DNA of 51,789 nt from Chitinophagales bacterium (GTDB lineage: Bacteria > Bacteroidota > Bacteroidia > Chitinophagales > JABDMM01), in the NCBI GenBank assembly GCA_013001465.1, contig JABDMM010000070.1:1-51789 (forward strand), written 5' to 3'. The notes under the pieces were generated by a model that saw only the letters and a program-made list of their open reading frames with translations, was not told the origin of the DNA and made no database searches. Position 1 is the first letter of the stretch. Every line of letters starts with the position of its first letter. The position numbers and the translations under genes were made by a program. This document shows positions 16,647 to 25,382 of the stretch, piece after piece.

Positions 16647-17869
16647 TAATTAGCAGCGAACAGTAATTCGAGATTGCTCATCTTAAGATCGAACTTATTA
16701 CTGAGATGCACATTAGTAAGATTACCTTTATATAGATAAACGCCATGACGTATTCCGGCGTCTTCATATAACAAGTTCTTAAAACCACCCATCTTTCCGG
16801 TTCTTGATAGAACAGGTGTTAATATATTGCTGAAAGCCTGAGAAGCAGTTCTTGCAAATCTCGATGGGATGTTAGGTACACAGTAATGGATCACACCAAA
16901 TTTTCTAAAACTCGGATTGTCATGATACCTCACTTCTGAAGTTTCAAAACATCCTCCCTGGTCAATGCTTACATCGATCACTACAGATCCTGGTTTCATC
17001 TGTTGAACCATTGTCTCAGGTACTATCATTGGCGTTCTGCCTTCCTTTGAATGTATTGCTCCGATGGCCACGTCTGCGGTAACTAATTCCTTAATAAGTA
17101 TGTCAGGTAAGATCACAGATGTAAATATCCGGGTGCCTAATTCGTTTTGCAAACGCATTAACTTATATACGTTATCATCGAAAACGGAGACTATAGATCC
17201 CAGACCGAGTGCAGCATTAGCAGCATTTGTCCCAACAACTCCAGCACCTAATATCACAACCTTTGTAGGAGGAACACCTGAAATACCTCCCAAAAGCAAT
17301 CCTTTGCCTCCGGAAATGGTACTGAGGTATTCTGCTGCAATCAAGATCACAGAGTTTCCTGCTATTTCACTCATCGATCTTACAAAAGGAAAAAAGCCAG
17401 CTGAATCTTGTATGTATTCAAACGCTAATGCCGTAACTTTTTTCTGCATCAACTTATCTATATAAGGCTTCTTTATCGTTGGAAGGTGAATTGATGAAAT
17501 TATTGTCTGATGTGTTGCAAGCATATCGATCTCTTCCATGACCAATGGAGCAACCTTGATAATAATATCAGATTTGAAAACCTTTTCGACATCATTTGTT
17601 ATTTCTGCCCCGGCTTCTGAGAATTCATTGTTAAAAAAACTACAGTCTTTTCCCGCATCAGATTCGATAAGGATTTCATGGCCTTGATTTACTAATGTTC
17701 TAACAGAATCAGGAGTGAGCGCAATTCGATGCTCGTCAAATGAACGCTCCCTCGGTAAACCGATCTGGAGTCGCTTATTTCCGTGTGCAACTAATGTGGG
17801 AGCTTCTAACGGTTGTAAGCCAAGTTTGGTGACTACACCAGAGAACCGACTCGATTTTTCTTCACTCAC
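16643..17869 (-). CDS. ald: Alanine dehydrogenase
   Basis: This 408-residue NAD-dependent enzyme interconverts L-alanine and pyruvate plus ammonia. It has the AlaDH/PNT fold: IGLPRERSFDEHRIALTPDSV near residue 32, SSIHLPT, and the Rossmann segment VVILGAGVVGTNAA with a later aspartate (VFDDN) that favours NAD. VIDVSIDQGGCFETS and HYCVPNIPSRFARTAS complete the signature. The N-terminal extension of about 30 residues is usual for the Bacteroidota form. The start is a GTG whose bases overlap the tsaE stop (GTGA), so it is translated as the third gene of the porX-tsaE-ald run. This gene order recurs in Bacteroidota to my knowledge. Confidence 0.93.
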   Translation of the reverse strand: MSEEKSSRFSGVVTKLGLQPLEAPTLVAHGNKRLQIGLPRERSFDEHRIALTPDSVRTLVNQGHEILIESDAGKDCSFFNNEFSEAGAEITNDVEKVFKSDIIIKVAPLVMEEIDMLATHQTIISSIHLPTIKKPYIDKLMQKKVTALAFEYIQDSAGFFPFVRSMSEIAGNSVILIAAEYLSTISGGKGLLLGGISGVPPTKVVILGAGVVGTNAANAALGLGSIVSVFDDNVYKLMRLQNELGTRIFTSVILPDILIKELVTADVAIGAIHSKEGRTPMIVPETMVQQMKPGSVVIDVSIDQGGCFETSEVRYHDNPSFRKFGVIHYCVPNIPSRFARTASQAFSNILTPVLSRTGKMGGFKNLLYEDAGIRHGVYLYKGNLTNVHLSNKFDLKMSNLELLFAANY

Positions 17870-18294
17870 AATTTAAATATAGTTAATTTTCTTTTCTCAC
17901 TTTCTTCTTCTGCTGCTATCTCTGTGTATAAACTGCCACTTGGCAGATCGTCTTTGATCTTTTCCGGCCACTCTATAAAACAGTAATCCTTACCGCTTAT
18001 ATATTCTCCAATTCCTGTGTTCCAAATTTCTTCCCTGTCTTTTAACCTATATAGATCTATGTGGAAAACAGTTCTGTTTGCTTTCGCAATCAGGTATTCA
18101 TTTACTATTGAAAAGGTTGGACTGCTGCAGGAATCTTCTACTCCAAGTTGTCTGCAAATCTCACCGATCAGTGTGGTTTTACCACTTCCAAGATCTCCGC
18201 TAAATGCTACCAACTTACTTTCGGTCATTTTATGAATGATAGCTTTCGCAACGGATGGTAACTCGTTCAGATCGTTAATCTGTATCTCTTCCAC
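17866..18294 (-). CDS. tsaE: tRNA threonylcarbamoyladenosine biosynthesis ATPase TsaE
   Basis: TsaE is the small P-loop ATPase that drives the TsaB-TsaD-TsaE cycle making t6A37 in ANN-decoding tRNAs. The 142-residue protein has the Walker A motif GDLGSGKTT at residues 33-41, SSPTFSIVNEY and FHIDLYRL (switch-like region), and CFIEWPEK (Walker B-like). Length is normal. It starts with GTG two bases after the porX stop, and its own stop overlaps the ald start. Confidence 0.94.
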   Translation of the reverse strand: MEEIQINDLNELPSVAKAIIHKMTESKLVAFSGDLGSGKTTLIGEICRQLGVEDSCSSPTFSIVNEYLIAKANRTVFHIDLYRLKDREEIWNTGIGEYISGKDYCFIEWPEKIKDDLPSGSLYTEIAAEEESEKRKLTIFKL

Positions 18295-18296
18295 TG

Positions 18297-19844
18297 TTAT
18301 TTTGAACTAAGTGTTATAACAGGAATGATCATCTCCTCCAATGAAATTCCCCCATGCTGGAATGTATCGTTGAAGTAGTTAACGTAGTGATTGTAATTGT
18401 TCGGATAAACAAGATAAGTATCATCTTTAGCAAAAATGTAAGATGAACTCACATTAGGTTTCGGAAGACAGATCTTATGTGGATCTTTTACTTCATAAAC
18501 GTCTTTGGGCTCGAAGTTCAAATTCTTTCCATTCTTATACCGGATATTCGATGTGGTTTTTCTGTCACCTATACACTTAGATGGAGAACCTACTCGGATA
18601 GAACCGTGATCTGTAGTTATTATAACTTTAACATTCTTTTCTGAAATCTGCTTCAACGCATTATGTAAGGGTGAATGATGAAACCATGAATATGTTAGCG
18701 AACGATATGCCGCTTCATCTCTTGCTAATTCCTTTAGTACTTCCATTTCTGTCCTCGCATGAGATAGCATGTCAACAAAATTATAGACGATAACAGTTAA
18801 CTTGTTATGAATATAATTCAGAATGTTGTCCTCGAGATTTTTAGCATTCTTATGATTCGTGATCTTGATATAACTGTGCTTTATCTCATCGCGGAAAGTC
18901 CTGTCGAGCAGTGAACTCAACATTTCCTTTTCATGCAAATTCTTACCACCTTCCTCATCATCATTTTTCCAATAATCTCCAAAATGCTTCTCTATATCCA
19001 ATGGTGTAAGTCCGGAAAATATCGAGTTTCTACTATATTGAGTTGCAGTAGGCAATATGGAATAGTAGCTCGATTCTTCCTCTAATCGGAAGGATTCCAG
19101 TATGAGTGGTTGAAGTGTCTTCCATTGATCAAACCTGAGGTTGTCGATCAGGACCATAAATACAGGTTCTTCTCCTTTGATATGAGGAAAGACTTTCTCC
19201 ATCATCAGATTCTGCGATAATAGTGGAGCATCCTCATCTCCCTGCATCCAACTTTCGTAATTCCGAGTCACAAATTTGCAAAACTCTTTATTTGCTTCCC
19301 TTTTCTGCATGAGGAAAACTTCATGCATTTCTTTGGTATCTGATTTTTCTAGTTCTAATTCCCAATATGCGAGTTTCCGGTATAATTGTGACCATTCTTC
19401 CGCAGAGTTGACAGATTGCAATGATGCAAACAATTTTTGAAACTCCTGTTGGTATGCTGAAGTTGTTTTTTCGCTAACCAATACACGTGAATCTGTAATT
19501 TTCTTAAGAGTAGAAAGTATTTGCTGCGGCTTCACCGGTTTGATCAGGTAGTCCGTGATCTGCGAACCAATAGCTTCTTCCATCAAATTCTCTTCTTCAT
19601 TCTTGGTGATCATCACTACTGGTAAATGATTGTCAATTTCCTTGATCTTCGTAAGTGTTTCCAACCCTGAAAGTCCGGGCATTGATTCATCTAAAAAAAC
19701 CACATCCACCTGATTCTCTTTGCATGTTTCGATCGCATCCTGCCCATTGGTAACAGAAATCAAATTGTACCCCTTTTTTTCAAGGTACATTATTTGAGGT
19801 TTTAACAAATCTATCTCGTCATCAGCCCAGAGTATTGTGATCAT
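18297..19844 (-). CDS. porX: PorX, response regulator with PglZ domain controlling T9SS
   Basis: The 515-residue protein has a CheY-like receiver (1-120) with the acidic pair in WADDE, phosphoacceptor Asp52 in FLDESMPG, and a conserved lysine in YLIKPVKP. A helical linker follows, then a PglZ domain of the alkaline-phosphatase superfamily (about 200-510). It shows MVLIDNLRFDQW, TATQYSRNSIFSG and a metal-binding TTDHGSIRVGSPSK. PorX is known in Porphyromonas and Flavobacterium to act with the kinase PorY and sigma SigP to control type IX secretion genes. No PorY is adjacent; the histidine kinase at 47.2 kb is soluble and differs. It starts at ATG and leads the porX-tsaE-ald operon. Confidence 0.95.
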   Translation of the reverse strand: MITILWADDEIDLLKPQIMYLEKKGYNLISVTNGQDAIETCKENQVDVVFLDESMPGLSGLETLTKIKEIDNHLPVVMITKNEEENLMEEAIGSQITDYLIKPVKPQQILSTLKKITDSRVLVSEKTTSAYQQEFQKLFASLQSVNSAEEWSQLYRKLAYWELELEKSDTKEMHEVFLMQKREANKEFCKFVTRNYESWMQGDEDAPLLSQNLMMEKVFPHIKGEEPVFMVLIDNLRFDQWKTLQPLILESFRLEEESSYYSILPTATQYSRNSIFSGLTPLDIEKHFGDYWKNDDEEGGKNLHEKEMLSSLLDRTFRDEIKHSYIKITNHKNAKNLEDNILNYIHNKLTVIVYNFVDMLSHARTEMEVLKELARDEAAYRSLTYSWFHHSPLHNALKQISEKNVKVIITTDHGSIRVGSPSKCIGDRKTTSNIRYKNGKNLNFEPKDVYEVKDPHKICLPKPNVSSSYIFAKDDTYLVYPNNYNHYVNYFNDTFQHGGISLEEMIIPVITLSSK

Positions 19845-19927
19845 ATCTTACTTTTAGTACTGCTTAAACAACAAAAAACGCTGTTTATTATAATTAGATT
19901 CAAATATCATAATAAAACTCCAAGCTG

Positions 19928-21157
19928 TTGAATAAAAGAAAAATATTTAACGATCCGGTATACGGCTTCATTACCATTCCTCATGACCTGATCTATGATA
20001 TCATAGATCATCCATATTTTCAACGGCTAAGAAGGATAAAACAGCTGGGTCTTACAGATTATGTATATCCGGGTGCACTTCATACGCGTTTTCATCACGC
20101 ACTTGGAGCGTTACACCTCATGCGAAAAGCGATCTTCGTTCTCAGAGCTAAAAACAACGAAATTACCGAAGAGGAAGAGGTTGGTGTTCTAGCTGCGATA
20201 TTACTTCACGATGTCGGTCACGGTCCATATTCTCATACGCTTGAGAAAAGCTTGATCAATAGTGTTTCGCATGAGGATGTCTCTATGATTTTAATGGAGA
20301 AACTAAATTCTGAGTTCGACCAAAAACTCGCTCTTGCAATAGAAATATTTAAAGGTAATTATCATAAGCAATTCCTACATGATCTTGTAAGCAGCCAACT
20401 CGATATGGATAGGATGGATTATTTGAATAGGGACAGTTTTTTTACAGGAGTAAGCGAAGGAGTAATAGGATATGACAGGATTATCGAAATGCTCGATGTT
20501 CACGACGGTCAACTATGTATTGAATCGAAGGGGATCTATTCAGTTGAAAAATTTTTAGTAGCCAGATCGCTAATGTACTGGCAGGTTTACCTGCATAAAA
20601 CTGTTGTTTGCGTTGAAGAGATGCTGATAAAGATAATCGAAAGGGCAAAAACAATAATCCGTGAAGGTGTGCAGCTCCAGGCAACTCCGTCTCTTCAGTA
20701 TTTTTTATACAAGCAGATCCGCAAGGAAGATTTTTACACGAATTCTTCGACAATCGAACACTTTGTGAAACTCGATGATATTGACATCTTCTCTGCTATT
20801 AAGACATGGATCGAATGTGATGATATTGTACTGTCTCACTTATGTGAATCGGTTGTAAATAGAAGATTGTTTAAAATAATTATGCAAACGAAGCCATTTG
20901 AGGATGATTTCTTTAAAGACTTACTCTCAAAAGCCGGGAATCTGTATAAGATAGATGAGGATCAGGCTGGATTTTTCGTTTTCAGAGGAAAAACGAGTAC
21001 GAAAACCTATAATCCGGAACAAACTCACATTAATATCATAGGTAAAGATGGTTCGATCAGCGATATTGGCGAAGCTTCAGAACATTTTAATGTCAATGTG
21101 TTATCTGCTCCTGTTACTAAACATTACTTAATTTGCCCAAAGGAGGTATTAATCTGA
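19928..21157 (+). CDS. HD-domain phosphohydrolase (dNTPase/SAMHD1-like)
   Basis: This 409-residue protein starts with NDPVYGFITIPHDLIYDIIDHPYFQRLRRIKQLGL, typical of the HD superfamily near dGTPase and SAMHD1. The metal-binding residues are visible: R-F-H-H at 54-57, the HD doublet His94-Asp95 in LLHDVGHGP, and a later aspartate in LDMDRMDYLNRD. It is probably a nucleotide phosphohydrolase, though the substrate is unproven. The start is TTG, and no ATG offers the conserved N-terminus. It precedes lpxD by 20 bases. This HD-lpxD-lpxC/fabZ order is a recurrent Bacteroidota arrangement, which suggests cotranscription with lipid A synthesis. Confidence 0.9.
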   Translation: MNKRKIFNDPVYGFITIPHDLIYDIIDHPYFQRLRRIKQLGLTDYVYPGALHTRFHHALGALHLMRKAIFVLRAKNNEITEEEEVGVLAAILLHDVGHGPYSHTLEKSLINSVSHEDVSMILMEKLNSEFDQKLALAIEIFKGNYHKQFLHDLVSSQLDMDRMDYLNRDSFFTGVSEGVIGYDRIIEMLDVHDGQLCIESKGIYSVEKFLVARSLMYWQVYLHKTVVCVEEMLIKIIERAKTIIREGVQLQATPSLQYFLYKQIRKEDFYTNSSTIEHFVKLDDIDIFSAIKTWIECDDIVLSHLCESVVNRRLFKIIMQTKPFEDDFFKDLLSKAGNLYKIDEDQAGFFVFRGKTSTKTYNPEQTHINIIGKDGSISDIGEASEHFNVNVLSAPVTKHYLICPKEVLI

Positions 21158-21177
21158 AATATTGTTAATTTTGCCCG

Positions 21178-22221
21178 ATGCAATTTACTGCAAAGCAATT
21201 GAGCGAAATTCTGAATGCCGAAATTGACGGAGATCCCGAGAAAATCGTTAATTCTGTCGCCAGAATTGAGGAGGCAGATGTCAATGCTATTAGCTTTATA
21301 GCAAATGATAAATATAATTCTCTTATTAATACCTCCCGCGCCGGTATTATCATTGTAGATCGAAAACTGCCACGCGGTAATAATGTCGATTCAACCCTTC
21401 TTCGCGTAGAAGATCCTTATTCCAGCTTTGCAATATTGATTGAAAATCTCACTGAGAACAATCATCAAAAAAAGTCAGGTATTGAAGGGAATACATCCAT
21501 AGGTGAGAATTCTGTGTACGGAGAGAATTTCTATCTCGGTGCATTTTCTTGTATTGGAAACAATGTCACTATCGGTAAGAATGTAAAGATCTATCCTAAT
21601 AGTTATATTGGCGATGGTTCAAAGATCGGAGATAATACAGTTATCTTTTCTTCTGTAAATATATACCATGAATGTGAAGTTGGATCAGACTGTATTATTC
21701 ACGCAGGTGCAGTTTTGGGTAGTGATGGTTTTGGATTTGCTCCTCAGAAAGATGGTAGCTTTAAAAAAATTATCCAGAGCGGCAATGTTGTTCTCGAAGA
21801 TCACGTGGAGATCGGTGCAAATACAGTTATTGACAGAGCAACAATAGGATCTACAAGAATTCACAAAGGGGCAAAACTCGACAATCTGGTTCAGATCGCT
21901 CATAACGTGGAAATAGGTAACTCAACTGTCATTGCTGCACAGGTTGGAATTTCGGGGAGCTCGAAAGTAGGTAACTATTGTATGATAGGAGGGCAGGCTG
22001 GCTTAGTAGGCCATATAACTATCGCAGACAAAACCAGGATCAATGCTCAAAGCGGGGTAACTAAAAAAATTAACAATCCGGAAACCTTTTTAACGGGTTC
22101 ACCGGCTTACAACTATAGATCAGCCCTTAGGAATGAGGTCATGGTAAGACAGCTTCCGGAATTGCTGAAAAGAATACAGGATCTGGAAAACGAGATAAAA
22201 GATTTAAAGGGAAACGTATAA
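21178..22221 (+). CDS. lpxD: UDP-3-O-acylglucosamine N-acyltransferase LpxD
   Basis: LpxD adds the second acyl chain, at N-2, to UDP-3-O-acyl-GlcN in lipid A synthesis, using acyl-ACP. The 347-residue protein has the N-terminal uridine-binding domain (about 1-100, ending in EDPYSSFAILIE). A left-handed beta-helix of hexapeptide repeats follows (about 105-310; for example IGNNVTIGKNVKIYPNSYIG). The catalytic histidine lies in QIAHNVEIG. A C-terminal helix that binds ACP begins at VMVRQLPELLKRI. It begins at ATG, 20 bases after the HD gene and 8 bases before lpxC-fabZ. Confidence 0.96.
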   Translation: MQFTAKQLSEILNAEIDGDPEKIVNSVARIEEADVNAISFIANDKYNSLINTSRAGIIIVDRKLPRGNNVDSTLLRVEDPYSSFAILIENLTENNHQKKSGIEGNTSIGENSVYGENFYLGAFSCIGNNVTIGKNVKIYPNSYIGDGSKIGDNTVIFSSVNIYHECEVGSDCIIHAGAVLGSDGFGFAPQKDGSFKKIIQSGNVVLEDHVEIGANTVIDRATIGSTRIHKGAKLDNLVQIAHNVEIGNSTVIAAQVGISGSSKVGNYCMIGGQAGLVGHITIADKTRINAQSGVTKKINNPETFLTGSPAYNYRSALRNEVMVRQLPELLKRIQDLENEIKDLKGNV

Positions 22222-22229
22222 CTCAACGG

Positions 22230-23636
22230 ATGTATCAACAAACAATTCATAAACCTGCAACTATTGAAGGTGTAGGTCTTCATACCGGAAATTCGGTAAA
22301 AATGACTTTTCACCCTTCTGAACCGAACACCGGTATCAGATTTCAACGTGTAGATATTGAAGGTGAACCAATCATTAATGCGGATGTTGATCTTGTCGTT
22401 TCAGTCGACAGAGGTACAACTCTTGAAAAAAATGATGTGAAGATCTCTACGGTAGAGCATTTGATGTCTGCCATTGTTGGTCTGGAAATTGATAATTTGC
22501 TCATCAAACTCGACAGCCAGGAATTGCCCATCATGGACGGTTCCGCAAAACCATTTATAGAGGTTCTCGAAGAAGCCGGTATTGAAGAGCAAAGTGAGGA
22601 ACGTGATATATTCGAACTTTCTGAAAATATTTATTATAACGATTCCGAAAAAGGTGTCGAAATGCTGGCAATGCCTAGCGATAGATATAGAGTTACTGCT
22701 CTGATCGATTACCAATCACCGGTTTTAGGTCAGCAACATGCTTCTTTAGAACATGTGGCTGATTTCAAAAGCCAATTTGCCGATGCAAGAACATTCTGTT
22801 TCCTTCACGAACTTGAGCTTCTGGTTGAGGCCGACCTTATCAAAGGTGGAGACCTTACCAACGCAATCGTAGTTGTCGATAAGCAGATTGATGATATAGA
22901 ATTAAAAAAACTGGCGAAGATCTTTAATAAGCCCGATGTTAGAGTTGTCGAAGAAGGTATTCTTAATAACGTTACCCTCAGACATAGCAATGAACCTGCG
23001 AGGCATAAACTTCTTGATATAGTGGGAGATCTCGCTCTGATTGGTTCTCCAATTCAGGCCAATATCATTGCAACAAAACCCGGTCACAAAACCAATATCG
23101 AATTCGCTAAGAAAATAAAGAACCATATCAGGAAAAAAAGAAAGAACCCTGATGTGCCTGAGTACGATCCAAACAAAAAGCCTATTTATGAGCTAACCGA
23201 TATTGAAAAAGTTCTGCCTCATAGATACCCTTTTCTTTTGATAGATAAGATTATCGACCTCACTGATTCTTATGTTGTCGGGATCAAAAACACCACTTTC
23301 AATGAGTGGTTTTTCAGAGGACACTTTCCCGGGAATCCTGTTATGCCGGGAGTCCTGCAAATCGAAGCGCTGGCGCAAACCGGTGGTATCCTTGCGTTAA
23401 AGACAGTTGAAGATCCAAGTAAGTATGATACGTATTTTCTTAAAATTGAAAATGCAAAGTTTAAGAATAAAGTAGTACCCGGTGATACTTTGATCATGAA
23501 GCTTGAGCTGCTAAGTCCTATAAGACGAGGAATTGTAGATATGAAAGGAACGATATTCGTTGGAGATAAAATCGCTACAGAAGCACACCTGATCGCCAGA
23601 ATTATTGAGAGACAAATACCTTCAGCTGATGTATAA
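22230..23636 (+). CDS. lpxC-fabZ: Fused UDP-3-O-acyl-GlcNAc deacetylase / 3-hydroxyacyl-ACP dehydratase (LpxC-FabZ)
   Basis: The 468-residue protein joins two enzymes, a fusion characteristic of Bacteroidota. Residues 1 to about 305 are LpxC, the committed zinc deacetylase of lipid A synthesis, with HKPATIEGVGLHTG at the start, zinc ligand His77 in STVEHLMSA, and HKLLDIVGDLALIG with the remaining ligands and catalytic residues. Residues about 320-468 are FabZ, the dehydratase of fatty-acid elongation. It carries LPHRYPFLLID and the active-site helix region GHFPGNPVMPG. Both halves look complete. The gene lies 8 bases after lpxD. Its last 8 bases overlap the ATG of an ABC ATPase, where lpxA would be expected. 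Confidence 0.97.
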   Translation: MYQQTIHKPATIEGVGLHTGNSVKMTFHPSEPNTGIRFQRVDIEGEPIINADVDLVVSVDRGTTLEKNDVKISTVEHLMSAIVGLEIDNLLIKLDSQELPIMDGSAKPFIEVLEEAGIEEQSEERDIFELSENIYYNDSEKGVEMLAMPSDRYRVTALIDYQSPVLGQQHASLEHVADFKSQFADARTFCFLHELELLVEADLIKGGDLTNAIVVVDKQIDDIELKKLAKIFNKPDVRVVEEGILNNVTLRHSNEPARHKLLDIVGDLALIGSPIQANIIATKPGHKTNIEFAKKIKNHIRKKRKNPDVPEYDPNKKPIYELTDIEKVLPHRYPFLLIDKIIDLTDSYVVGIKNTTFNEWFFRGHFPGNPVMPGVLQIEALAQTGGILALKTVEDPSKYDTYFLKIENAKFKNKVVPGDTLIMKLELLSPIRRGIVDMKGTIFVGDKIATEAHLIARIIERQIPSADV

Positions 23637-24264
23637 AGTTTCTGTTCATCTCGATAATGTGTCAAAACGTTATACGAGAGAATGGATTCTAAAAAACATT
23701 TCTTTCGAGTTTAACAACGACAATTCTTATGCTGTTATCGGACCTAATGGCTCTGGAAAGAGTACGCTTATCGAATTGATCTCAACTTATCTTACACCAA
23801 CCGAAGGATCGATTTCATATGTTGTCGATGGTCAATCGATACCAACCGAAAAAGCTCACAATTATCTTTCTTTTTGTTCTCCATCTTTAAGCTTGATAGA
23901 AGAAATGAACCTAAAAGAAATGCTTCGTTTCCACTTTAGATTTAAGAACACTCTTGCAGGGATAGATGTAACCGAAATTGCGGCACAGCTACCATTCGAT
24001 AGCAGGACCATGATCAGAAATTATTCCTCAGGAATGAAGCAACGGCTTAAAATCGTGTTGGCAATATTTTCTCAAAGCGCAGTTTTACTTCTTGATGAAC
24101 CCACTACAAATTTAGATGAACAGGGTTTTAAATGGTTCGAGAACCTCCTCAGAACAAAATTGAATAATAGACTTCTATTGATGAGTTCCAATCTGCAAAG
24201 AGAAATTGACCTCTGCAGCCAAAGGATTTCAATACTGGATTATAAAAAAGTGAAAGCGATCTAA
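23629..24264 (+). CDS. ABC transporter ATP-binding protein, CcmA-like in size
   Basis: This 211-residue ABC ATPase has Walker A GPNGSGKST at 38-46, the signature YSSGMKQRLK, and Walker B LLLDEPTTNLDEQG. The Q-loop region (LSFCSPSLSL) lacks an obvious glutamine and reads S-P-S. No permease gene is adjacent. The reading frame is open back to a TTG at 23605, but the ATG at 23629 gives the normal N-terminus MYKVSVHLDNVSKRY and overlaps the fabZ stop by 8 bases. It occupies the place where lpxA usually follows lpxC-fabZ. Size and lone status fit CcmA, partner of the CcmB encoded at 42.3 kb. This pairing is an inference. Its end overlaps the convergent permease gene by four bases. Confidence 0.85.
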   Translation: MYKVSVHLDNVSKRYTREWILKNISFEFNNDNSYAVIGPNGSGKSTLIELISTYLTPTEGSISYVVDGQSIPTEKAHNYLSFCSPSLSLIEEMNLKEMLRFHFRFKNTLAGIDVTEIAAQLPFDSRTMIRNYSSGMKQRLKIVLAIFSQSAVLLLDEPTTNLDEQGFKWFENLLRTKLNNRLLLMSSNLQREIDLCSQRISILDYKKVKAI

Positions 24265-25382
24265 ATATTGGCGGTGAGATTCCGGACTATTTTAAATCTT
24301 CCAAGAAACTGACTGGCAACAATTCTCAAAACTGTATAGGTTGGTATGGCGATGATCATTCCTGCAACCCCGGCGATCGAGGCAGAAGCTAATATCAGAA
24401 TAAAGATTTCCAAAGGATGTGCTTTCACACTAGTAGAGAAGATAAAAGGTTGGAGTACGAAATTGTCAACCATCTGAACAACTAGAAACACAATACCAAC
24501 CTTATATATCATTGGAGCCATTTCTGTGTAAAAAGGGAGCTCTAAATTCGATGATATACAGATCACAATTCCGAAGAAGCCACCAATGATAGGCCCTACA
24601 TAGGGTATGATGTTAAAGAAACCTGCAAATATCCCGATCATAACAGCTAACTTAAATGGAATATCGGCATTTCCAAATCCAATAATGGTAAGCCCTGTTG
24701 TGATCAATATCGATACTGTAGAAACCTGAATAATGATCCCTATAAAATAACGTGTGAGCAGTTCTTTACTCTTGTTAAGAATGTCCTTCATTTGTGTTTC
24801 ATAACCGGATGGAGTGAGCGTATATAGAATATTCTTAAAAAGAGGAGGCTCTTTCAGAAAGAAAAATGTGATAAAAATGATAGAAACAATTCCAAGCAAA
24901 GAATTACCCAATGTGCTTAATATCGAATTCGCAATGTTTGCAAACTCGATAGCCATTATAAACTCATTAATATAATCGACAAAGGTTTTTTCTAACGACC
25001 TGTCTGCTTCCATTAAATAGTATTTTTTTAAGAAGCTTTCAGTTTTTTGGATTGGCTGTTCGAGACTATCACCTATCTTTCTATAATCAAGAGAAGATAT
25101 CTCACGAACTTCTTCCGCTATTACAGGTACCAATAGCGCAGCAAAAGCTGAAATTATACTGAAGAATATTATTAATGTAAGTGCTGCGGTTAAAGATGAG
25201 GGTAAATGCCGCTTTGCTATCTTGATCTTGTTAAGCCGCTTGATTATAGGCCTTAAAATAATAGAAATAACAGCAGCTGAAAGAACATAAACTACAATTG
25301 TTCTGAAGTACCAGCTTAAGAGGAGGAATACAACGATCGATAAAATGCTTAATCCTATTCGTATTGCGCTATTGGAAGGCAT
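24261..25382 (-). CDS. AI-2E family (PerM/TqsA-like) membrane transporter
   Basis: The 373-residue inner-membrane protein has about seven to eight hydrophobic helices. The layout is that of the AI-2E family: two or three N-terminal helices, a polar stretch at about 90-145, a central helix pair and four C-terminal helices with PYVGPIIGGFFGI. Members export autoinducer-2, exchange Na+/H+ or have unknown cargo, so no substrate is assigned. It is encoded downstream of the M23 peptidase, overlapping it by 14 bases, and converges with the ABC ATPase gene. Confidence 0.87.
   Translation of the reverse strand: MPSNSAIRIGLSILSIVVFLLLSWYFRTIVVYVLSAAVISIILRPIIKRLNKIKIAKRHLPSSLTAALTLIIFFSIISAFAALLVPVIAEEVREISSLDYRKIGDSLEQPIQKTESFLKKYYLMEADRSLEKTFVDYINEFIMAIEFANIANSILSTLGNSLLGIVSIIFITFFFLKEPPLFKNILYTLTPSGYETQMKDILNKSKELLTRYFIGIIIQVSTVSILITTGLTIIGFGNADIPFKLAVMIGIFAGFFNIIPYVGPIIGGFFGIVICISSNLELPFYTEMAPMIYKVGIVFLVVQMVDNFVLQPFIFSTSVKAHPLEIFILILASASIAGVAGMIIAIPTYTVLRIVASQFLGRFKIVRNLTANI

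Noticed and set aside
18297-19844. PglZ domain as part of a BREX phage-defence system
   Set aside because: The receiver domain in front and the tsaE-ald neighbours identify PorX; no brx or pgl genes are present.
20481-20753. Minus-strand ORF inside the HD gene
   Set aside because: No recognisable domain, and the opposite frame encodes a strongly conserved enzyme.
21138-21146. AAAGGAGGT, a strong Shine-Dalgarno-like sequence upstream of lpxD
   Set aside because: It lies inside the end of the HD gene, 32 bases before the lpxD ATG, too far to act on it. Bacteroidota make little use of such sites.
21166-21173. TAATTTTG promoter match directly before lpxD
   Set aside because: It is 4 bases from the ATG with no -33 element at proper distance. 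By rough estimate a handful of TAnnTTTG matches are expected by chance in the window's AT-rich gaps.
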